Shown here: one piece after another, positions 57,338 to 64,000 of the stretch
Position numbering within the stretch: position 1 is the first letter of the stretch
Layout of the letters: each line of letters begins with the position of its first letter
From: Sipunculus nudus
Lineage: Eukaryota > Annelida > Sipuncula > Golfingiida > Sipunculidae
Direction of reading: 5' to 3'
DNA length: 64,000 bases
NCBI GenBank assembly: GCA_026874595.1
Contig: CM049310.1
Location: 44,485,058-44,549,057 of the forward strand
Made by a program: the position numbers and the translations under genes
Notes under the pieces: model-generated
The model's database searches: none
What the model was told of the DNA's origin: nothing
What the model saw: only the letters and a program-made list of their open reading frames with translations

Positions 57338-57945
57338 TTACAAATCAAGTCTCTGAGGTGGTACCCTCTTTCTAGGTGGATTACGTCGTACATCCGGTTG
57401 TTTTAACTGAACCGAGTTTGGTGATCGTATAACTGTACTATCTACTTGAACACTACTAGCACTAGTACCACTCGCGCGCGCATTGTTGCTTTCATCGTCA
57501 GCATTTGTCTGATATTGAGGCGATGGTTCTGGATGTAATGGTACAGGTGGTAACTGCAATGCAGTTTCTACGGATGGTTCTTCACATGTTAACTGCCCTG
57601 CATGCCTCCTCCATATACCCTGTTTCAGTTGAAACCGTATATGAGACTGGACCCGTTTTATTTACAATAATACTAGTTTTCCATTTCTCTGGACCTCTGT
57701 AATAACGAGCCCACACTTTATCACCTGGTCCAAAGGACTTTTCCTTTCCTGACACTTGCATTGATTGTGTAAACTGTCTCTCTCCCACCTTAGCACGAAT
57801 GTCAGGTTTAACCAGATCCAGTCTAGTATGAAGGATTTCCCCCAGAACAAAACAGGCGGGGACTCACCAGTTGTTGCGTGAGGCGTGTTGCGATACATTA
57901 AAAGGTGGTTGGCCAGTCTTAGCGATAAGGAGCCCTGGTTTGCTT
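57338..57945 (-). pseudogene. C-terminal end of gypsy pol (second element)
   Basis: Three minus-strand frames in different phases: MYRNTPHATTGESPPVLFWG at about 57840-57898, then KSFGPGDKVWARYYRGPEKW with TGPVSYTVSTE at 57620-57745, then a Ser/Pro-rich tail ending NPPRKRVPPQRLDL and a stop at 57338. This is the typical end of the K02A2.6-like gypsy integrases. The phase changes show two or three indels. Confidence 0.85.
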
Positions 57946-59976
57946 TCAGCCCCAGTTTAAACGTTCGAACAACCGTTCGGCCAAACCGTTTGTCGAAGGA
58001 CGATAAGGTGCAGATGTTATATGCCGAATACCGTTGCTTTTCAGAAAACCCTGAAACTCGGATGACACAAATTGTGGCCCGTTATCGGACACGATCTGTT
58101 CTGGTAAGCCATAGCGACTAAACAGCTCTCTCAATGTTTCGATAGTCGCTTCTGAGGTTGTTGACTTCATTTGGAAGACTTCGGGCCATTTAGAATGTGC
58201 ATCCACTACAACTAGGAACATGTGGCCTTCAACAGGCCCAGCGAAGTCCATATGGATTCTCTGCCATTTTCGTGTTGGCCAGATCCACGGATGCAGCGGC
58301 ATTGTAGTGGGTGTAGCTTGAATACTTTGGCAGCTCTTACAGCTTTTAACTGTATTTTCCAAGTCCTTATTTATCTGGGGCCACCAGACATAACTACGAG
58401 CGATGGCTTTCATGCGAACGATGCCCGGATGACCTGTATGTAGCTCCTGTAATATCATAGCCTGAAACTTCACAGGGACCACGACGCGTGTACCCCACAT
58501 GAGGCAACCATCTTGAACTGTCAATTCGTTACAGCGATTTTGGAAGGGTGCATATTCAATGCCATCTAACTTTACCCATCCATTGCGAACATTCTCAATC
58601 ACTCGCGCTAATACACAGTCCTTCTGACTAATTCTGCGAATCTGATCTGAACTCACTGGTAATATATCCATCTGTGCGAGTTGGTAAAGATCAACACCAT
58701 CTGTAGCTTTCGAAGATTCACTGTCCAACGGAAGTCTCGATAAACAATCAGCGTTCACATTGTCGTGGCCTTTGATATATTCGATGCGATAATTGTGACC
58801 TGACAGGAATATGGCCCAACGTTGCAGCCTGGCTGCTGCCATCTGTGGTGTACCTTTCTCTGGATGGAAAATAGCAACTAATGGTCTATGATCTGTAGCA
58901 AGCACAAAATGTCTACCGTATAAATAATCATGAAATTTCCGTACTCCCCAGACAATGGCCAGACCTTCTTTCTCCAGCTGTGCGTAGTTCTTCTCTGACT
59001 GCGTAAGTGATCCAGATGCGAATGCAACTGGTTTCTCTGTGCCATTGTCCATTACATGAAGCAGTACCGCACCTATTCCATAAGGTGAGGCGTCACACAC
59101 CACTTTCATGTCCAGTTCTGGGTTGTAATGTGTCAACACCTGATCTGATACCATTAAGTCCTTTACCTTACAAAAGGCTTTGTCACATTCACTTGACCAG
59201 TCCCAAGTGTTGCCAGACTGTAACAGTTCATGTAAAGGGTGTAACACAGTAGACAAGTTTCGCAAAAACCTGGAATAGTAGTTAACCATGCCCAACCATG
59301 ACTGCAGTTGTGACAGGTTTTCTGGTCTTGGAGCTTCTTTCACTGTGCTTACTTTATCAGGTGACTTATGAAGACCCTCTGCATCAATAACAAATCCACA
59401 ATACTGAATGCTATTTTGGAAGAACCGACACTTCTCGCGTTTAGCCTGCAAGCCAAACTCCTGCAAACGAGCTAACACATTTTTCAAGTTTTTAATATGT
59501 TCCACATCATCTTTACCAGTAACAATGATGTCATCAAGGTAACACTTTGTACCATTCAACCCTTGCAGTATTTGGTCCATCGTTCTTTGCCAGATGGACG
59601 GGGCATTTGTGATTCCGAAAACAAGAAGGTTATATTGAAATAGTCCCTGATGGGTATTTATTGTCAAAAGACTCTTTGACTCATCAGTTACCTCCATTTG
59701 GAGATATGCCTGTGCAAAGTCAATCTTACTGAAACGTTTGCCACCAGCCAATGTAGCAAAAATGTCATCAATGCGCGGTATTGGGTATTGTTCTTTCACT
59801 AGACATGGATTTACTGATACCATAAAGTCGCCACATATGCGAATCTGTCCATTTTGTTTAACTACTGGCACTATCGGGGTTGCCCATTCACTATGCGACA
59901 CCTTTGATATCACCTTAGATTTAGTGAGATTCTCTAATTCCTGTTCAAGTTTGGGGCGTAATGCGTAAGGAACAGT
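57946..59976 (-). CDS. Pol of the second gypsy element (RT, RNase H, integrase)
   Basis: A 655-codon minus-strand frame, open from about 59913 and continuing the protein that begins near 60070. RT: SEWATPIVPVVKQNGQIRIC, KIDFAQAYLQMEV, FGITNAPSIWQ and an intact YLDDIIV box. RNase H: VVCDASPYGIGAVL, EKEGLAIVW, ATDHRPLV. Integrase: zinc finger HTGHPG, later CKSCQ; the core has D in MDFAGP, D in SDNGPQF and E in GLAER, again spaced by 35 residues. The frame breaks just after that Glu. It resembles uncharacterised K02A2.6-like gypsy polymerases. All catalytic residues seem kept, so inactivity comes from the breaks and the missing gag end. Confidence 0.9.
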   Translation of the reverse strand, partial: TVPYALRPKLEQELENLTKSKVISKVSHSEWATPIVPVVKQNGQIRICGDFMVSVNPCLVKEQYPIPRIDDIFATLAGGKRFSKIDFAQAYLQMEVTDESKSLLTINTHQGLFQYNLLVFGITNAPSIWQRTMDQILQGLNGTKCYLDDIIVTGKDDVEHIKNLKNVLARLQEFGLQAKREKCRFFQNSIQYCGFVIDAEGLHKSPDKVSTVKEAPRPENLSQLQSWLGMVNYYSRFLRNLSTVLHPLHELLQSGNTWDWSSECDKAFCKVKDLMVSDQVLTHYNPELDMKVVCDASPYGIGAVLLHVMDNGTEKPVAFASGSLTQSEKNYAQLEKEGLAIVWGVRKFHDYLYGRHFVLATDHRPLVAIFHPEKGTPQMAAARLQRWAIFLSGHNYRIEYIKGHDNVNADCLSRLPLDSESSKATDGVDLYQLAQMDILPVSSDQIRRISQKDCVLARVIENVRNGWVKLDGIEYAPFQNRCNELTVQDGCLMWGTRVVVPVKFQAMILQELHTGHPGIVRMKAIARSYVWWPQINKDLENTVKSCKSCQSIQATPTTMPLHPWIWPTRKWQRIHMDFAGPVEGHMFLVVVDAHSKWPEVFQMKSTTSEATIETLRELFSRYGLPEQIVSDNGPQFVSSEFQGFLKSNGIRHITSAPYRPSTNGLAERLFERLNWG

Positions 59977-60109
59977 TCGAGCTTTGTGAAACCTGGGCAG
60001 GCTATCCGGTTCTACAGCAATTTTAGCTTTTATTCCCTTTACAGTTCCCAGCTCATCTCGGAAAACATCACTATACTCTTGCAGTACATGATCAAGTCAC
60101 TTTACACAA

Positions 60110-60484
60110 TCATCTTGTTGAGTGTCCATACACAGCCTTTATACTACCCCAATCTAAGGGAATTACTTGCAGCCAATCCTGACCAAACAGTGGCGGTCCC
60201 TTCTGATCAACAACAAACAGCTTTAATGAATGTGAAGTACCATTATATTCAACATTCACCTGCACAGTACCAACTTGATTAATCTGTTCTCCAGAATAAG
60301 TCCTCAACAAAACTAAAGTATCACACACTTCACAATTTGGAAATAAATCAATAAACATTGATTTTGGCATAACTGTCACTGCGGACCCAGTGTCCAATTC
60401 CATTTTCACTGATTTCCCTTCAATAACTGGTGTCACCCATATTGGACGTTTTACGATCAGAAGTATTTGAAGAAATTGATGCAA
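60110..60484 (-). pseudogene. Aspartic protease of the second gypsy element
   Basis: The minus strand gives VTPVIEGKSVKMELDTGSAV followed by TVMPKSMF, with the DTGS active site, then a flap region and GQDWLQVIPLDW, typical of gypsy proteases. The frame is shifted relative to pol and to the gag part, and a stop separates it from the RT linker near 60100. The enzyme would process Gag-Pol. Confidence 0.85.
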
Positions 60485-60639
60485 TCAAATGTCCTGTTTC
60501 ACTGACATTGCCGGGTTCATCTATGTGTAACAAATGTAGGCCATCATCATGGTCATCATCTGAACTGGGCTGATCAACACTTACAGCCATAGCATGTACC
60601 CTTCCTTGGTTTAAAACGCCTTGGTTTAGTAGTTTTCTC

Positions 60640-61045
60640 GTCCTTAGAATAACATATTCGTGCAATATGGCCTCATTTTTGACACACTCTACACTCTATA
60701 TCTTGAGGCAAACGACAGTCTTTTATATGATGAGGGCCTGCACAAGGTAGCAAGTGAGCTTCTTACCTCGCTTAGCATGTGGTGCCATCTGTAGTCTGTG
60801 AACGGTCTGCGGAACTTTAGCATGCTCTTGAAGCTCAACTGCATCTCTAGATGCTGTTTCCATGGCAACCGCGATCTCCACTGTGCGATCAAACGTCAGA
60901 TCACGTTCAGACAGCAATTTCTTTTGAATGTTCTCATATGATTTTGACAAGCCACAGACCAATCTATCCCTCAATGCATCATTAAGATTGTCAGATTTGA
61001 CCCTCCAGTCAAATACAGGATGAGTCTGGCCCCTACACACCGCCG
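60640..61045 (-). pseudogene. gag C-terminal half of the second gypsy element
   Basis: The minus strand reads LNDALRDRLVCGLSKSYENI, LSERDLTFDRTVEIAVAMET, then a decayed first knuckle and a second knuckle CRVCQK, stop, GHIARIC near 60650-60700. The stop takes the place of the Gly usual before GH. The more N-terminal capsid (normally about 100 residues) is missing: the match begins at about 61045, where DIRS-related DNA starts soon after. Truncation by that insertion is the simplest reading. Confidence 0.8.
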
Positions 61046-61129
61046 ATGCTTCCAAGAAGATTGAAATAGATTACATGTAAATGCAAAAATAGTTCATACA
61101 GATCAAAATTAGAATAAAATGTACAGAAA

Positions 61130-61164
61130 GTGGGACCCCCAGTCAAATACACGATGGGTCCCAC
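61130..61164. repeat. Perfect 9-bp inverted repeat at the DIRS/gypsy junction
   Basis: GTGGGACCC at 61130-61138 and GGGTCCCAC at 61156-61164, loop of 17 bases. The loop CCAGTCAAATACACGAT resembles gag DNA at 61005-61022, which may be a remnant of the junction. Confidence 0.7.
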
Positions 61165-61249
61165 CCTCCAAACTTTAGAGAAAAATCAAGTAATCCCTAT
61201 TAACTAATGATTAGAAACAATAAATAAAGTTAATGAGTAAGGAGTGGAG

Positions 61250-62110
61250 TACGTATGTACTTTAAGAAGGCTCTGGACTTCCAGCGACCCATCCGCATGA
61301 TCTTGTCATCAGAGACACCGGTGGCTGCGGCATGTGAGGCAGCCCCGATTCGGAAGCTATGGCTGGTAAACCTTGCATTGACATAGCCAGCCTTTACTTG
61401 ACAATTTTGAAGAGTTTTAGTAAAAAATTTTTGGAAACCGGGAAGTTTTTGCCAAAGATAAAAAGAGGACCAGACACGTTAGGACGTTCTGCCAGGAAAT
61501 GGGCAAGGGCTGACACTGGGCAGGCTGAGTCATGAGATTTGCTTAACAGGAGAGAGACATGGTGGTTAACAGGCGCATGTTTGTACTTGCTTAAAACCAA
61601 AGTTATCGAGTCTTTAGAAGGATGAACATCAGAAATCTGGATAGTGTTGTTGGTGGAATCGCCCGCCAAATATGTCATCTCGCCTAGTCGGAGAAAAGCA
61701 TGGAAGGCAGTGGTGAACATAGCACTTAAAAGAACTTGCTTGTATGTGTCGCTAGTGACTGCAGGAATCGCCCACAACAGTTCCATTAACATGTCTCTAA
61801 AAATGGGGGAACCTTTTATCAAAGGATGTATATTTCTTAGCCACTCAAGAAAGTATTTTGCTAATCAAAAATGAATCACTTTGAGTTGGAAGGCCAAAGA
61901 GTTTGTGCACAAAGTTAATGACCGATAGGTGTGACAATATAGTGGAGTGTTTGTATCCACTATTGGACTTATGAATGATATAGCTAATGAGTATGTCTTG
62001 GGTGCAGGGGAAAACATGATGGTTGTCCTGCTCCTGGTTAAATAAGATAAACTGATTTAGAGCATGAGCGTAGAGCCTTCTTGTGCTAGGTGCCAGACTA
62101 GCAATTATTA
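61250..62110 (-). pseudogene. Tyrosine recombinase of the DIRS element
   Basis: Begins near 62100 with an N-terminal SAM-like core-binding domain (RLYAHALNQFILFNQ, HSTILSHLSVINFVHKLFGL). After a frameshift near 61860 the catalytic domain follows, with AMFTTAFHAFLRLGEMTYL carrying the first Arg. After a phase change near 61394 comes FTSHSFRIGAASHAAATG, with the H-x2-R pair, then MRMGRWKSRAFLKYIR, with the nucleophilic Tyr. The R, H-x-x-R, W and Y positions are all present. Such enzymes integrate circular cDNA without a target duplication. Two frame changes make this copy non-functional as written. Confidence 0.85.
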
Positions 62111-62640
62111 ACTCAGCGGCTTGGTCAATGATTCTTGAGGGAGAAGATCTGGTGGGATGATGGTCGGCTGCTGATCCAGGTACGGTGCCAACTTCTTTGC
62201 TTTCGCGACCTGTAGACGAGATAGAGCGTCAGCGATTCCATTGTTGAGACCAGGAATTTGACAAGATTTGAAAAGAATGTTGAATTTCAGGGACGCTAGG
62301 ACCAGTCTTCTGACCAAATACATTAAGGTAGCACATTTGGAGGACTGCTTGTTGATGACCTCCACAGCAGCATAGCTGTCGCAGTGGAAAAGAATTTTAT
62401 GGTTCCGCCATGCCTTAAGATCTGCTCAAGCCTCTTTATTCAATCGCACACGATACTGTGGCTTGGGGCCCTTCAAAGAATACAGTGAAGCATACAGACA
62501 ACACATGAAGGCTCGGCCAGGGTGGATGGCTAGGCATGCAAAATTTAGTAACCCAAGTAAAGACTGGAGCTCTTTCACAGAAATGTAATTTTTCGCAAAA
62601 CAGCATCTAGTTCACCTTGCAGCTTAAGCAATTATCATCC
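62108..62640 (-). pseudogene. RNase H and connection of the DIRS element
   Basis: Minus strand: LQSLLGLLNFACLAIHPGRA near 62520-62560, then FHCDSYAAVEVINKQSSK around 62340-62390, then QIPGLNNGIADALSRLQ at 62215-62265. These are the RT connection, an RNase H aspartate (CDSYA), and the GxNxxADxLSR end of a DIRS RNase H. Two stops interrupt it. Confidence 0.8.
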
Positions 62641-62673
62641 GGCAGACGTAGCTGCCGGGCCACAGAGTCTACG

Positions 62674-63276
62674 TCAATCCTGAAAAGAGGGACGCAAGTA
62701 TTGGGGTGAAGAGTTTTTAACAGGTAGGTTGATACACTTGGCTAGATGTAAAAAGGAATTGAGAGGTTTGTGACTATCTGTAGAATTAGGGGGGCCGAAA
62801 AACATAAAATCATTGTTTTTCAGAATCCATTTGATAGATGTACTGAATCTTTCAAAGATGTGACACGAAGAGGCACATCCCATGGGCAGACACTTTTCGT
62901 AGAAAAAGCTATCTTTGTATTTGAATCCTAACAAATGATGGCAGTCGGGATGAATGGGTATTAGCCTAAAAGCTTCAGCTATATCAGCTTTAGCGATGAG
63001 AGCACCTCGTCCGAGATGCTGTATCAAAGAGATTGCATCATCTAAAGATTGGTAACGAACTGTAGCATCGAGCTTGTCGATACCGTCATTCAGCGAAGCC
63101 CCCTTCGGATAGGAAAGGTTATGGATCAGTCTGTAACCCCTGGTCTTCTTGGGGATCCGGCCTAAAGGGGAGATAATTAAATTTGGGAACAGAGGGGAAG
63201 TGGAAGGTCCAGCTATTCCGTTTGCTTCAAGCTCAGAAGCAATCATCTGATAAGCTACCTCTTCATTATGCAACAA
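62674..63276 (-). pseudogene. Reverse transcriptase of the DIRS element
   Basis: A 200-codon minus-strand frame: FPNLIISPLGRIPKKTRGYR, then LIHNLSYPKG, KADIAEAFRLIPIHP (motif A with its Asp), CLPMGCASSCHIFERFS. The normally conserved YLDDFLF box reads KNNDFMFFGPPNSTDS, so one catalytic aspartate has changed and the enzyme should be dead even without the stops. GPPNS and a following helix agree with the DIRS family. Confidence 0.85.
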
Positions 63277-63405
63277 AGAGGCATAGTTGTTTATATCAAA
63301 CGATACACTTGTAGTGTCGGAATGGATACAGAAACCCTCTGTAAAGCCACTTAATAAAAATTCAGTCTCTGCTCTGTCGTAGCCTTGCAGAAGAAAGCTA
63401 GAGGT

Positions 63406-63948
63406 TTATCTAAAATTGGTGTTTAGAGCCCTACTTGAGTTGGGCCTGGAAGGGCGAGGGGCATTCTGCTGTCTCCTTGAGGTGGGCCTAGTGGCAGATG
63501 CGGAACATGAGGAGAAGGAATGGCGTTCTTCCAAACCCCGGTTCTTCCAGCATGAGGGACACGCATGGGAGAATTTGTAAGGTGGAGGCCTAGTACAACA
63601 CCCTTGTCTGTGATAGGAGAAGCAGTATCCTAAGGGTATGGATGTTTGATTGGAGAGAGAATTGCTTCCAAGAAAGGGCTGAGACCGTTTAGACTTTCTA
63701 GGGGAAAGGGCAATCTCCCGGGCTTCGTCAAGCAAGGCAGGCAATTAGAAGTCGTCGTGATTAGCAATGTGTTCGCAGTAGCTAATATCGTAGTGGAGCC
63801 AAGCATCTGAATTTGGGTAATCCATCCTCAACCTCTGGACCTGATAATGATGCTTAAAGTAAGCTGGGCTTTCAGGGAAATTCAGGGACCTTAGATATGC
63901 ATATCTGGAGAAACATCTGGACCACTGGTCAATGTTGGAGATCTTCAC
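63406..63948 (-). pseudogene. gag-like protein of the DIRS element (C-terminal part)
   Basis: Upstream frame 63745-63948 reads IDQWSRCFSRYAYLRSL, then AYFKHHYQVQRLRMDY and WLHYDISYCEHI, the helical region typical of DIRS gag-like ORF1. A single TAG ends it at 63745-63747, and the same phase continues into 63406-63744 with CFSYHRQGCCTRPPPYKFSH followed by ACPSC, a Cys/His zinc motif, and a Ser/Arg/Pro-rich tail. The N-terminus is outside the window. Confidence 0.8.
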
Positions 63949-64000
63949 AGGAGCCTTTTGATTACCAGTAGACTGAATTATCGTATCTACAGTATCAAAC

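Larger units (their letters stand above)
61130..64000 (-). mobile_element. DIRS-type retrotransposon, 5-prime part outside the window
   Basis: Minus-strand order gag, RT, RNase H, tyrosine recombinase, without LTRs or DDE integrase, which defines DIRS-type elements. The left limit lies between about 61050 and 61250. The right limit is beyond the window. All domains carry damage. Confidence 0.85.

Noticed and set aside
1-64000. tRNA genes
   Set aside because: No segment with paired A- and B-box motifs and a foldable cloverleaf was found on reading; a covariance search would be needed to exclude them.

Overview
The window reads as AT-rich nuclear DNA of an invertebrate, most likely a mollusc or another lophotrochozoan. 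This rests on the transposon families present (Mag-like and other Ty3/gypsy elements, DIRS-type tyrosine-recombinase retrotransposons, a BEL/Pao-associated gag-like protein) and on many copies of a repeat whose ends resemble interspersed repeats of molluscan genomes. I recognise no intact conserved host gene. Almost everything recognisable is a mobile element, usually broken by stops, frameshifts or later insertions.

Layout. 1-3.4 kb: a degraded SWIM zinc-finger protein. 3.4-8.3 kb: a fragment of the interspersed repeat, then a gypsy gag/pol relic. 8.9-10.8 kb: hAT-like transposase relics. 11.7-15.4 kb: pieces of a large transposon-associated protein, one segment of which (about 187 bp) is amplified in tandem. 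15.5-18.7 kb: two copies of the interspersed repeat, one with internal 335-bp repeats and one enclosing a gypsy RT piece. 18.8-19.6 kb: a gag-like relic. 21.9-27.7 kb: an LTR element with 0.92-kb LTRs, a gag, no pol, and a 2.5-kb insertion between its two zinc knuckles. 28.4-31.3 kb: a MULE-like transposase relic preceded by a PHD finger. 32.2-33.7 kb: another repeat copy. 34.4-36.8 kb: a DIRS RT/RNase H relic and a gypsy gag relic. 40.3-41.0 kb: a BEL/Pao-associated gag-like relic. 42.2-43.7 kb: a diverged tandem array. 43.75-46.7 kb: a broken gene of unrecognised family. 47.4 kb: a 5S-rRNA-like segment. 49.07-51.4 kb: a gypsy RT/RNase H relic split by a 1.3-kb TA-flanked TIR element. 51.8-56.17 kb: a nearly complete Mag-like gypsy element with LTRs, target duplication, PBS and PPT. 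57.3-61.05 kb: a second gypsy element without its gag N-terminus. 61.1-64.0 kb: a DIRS element running off the window edge.

Two patterns stand out. Every protein relic I can assign lies on the minus strand, as expected if this DNA lies in an intron or transcription unit of a plus-strand host gene. The dominant interspersed repeat has features of a non-autonomous Helentron: a 5-prime hairpin, an inverted copy of the 5-prime end just inside the 3-prime end, a terminal palindrome, and insertion at TT without an obvious target duplication.
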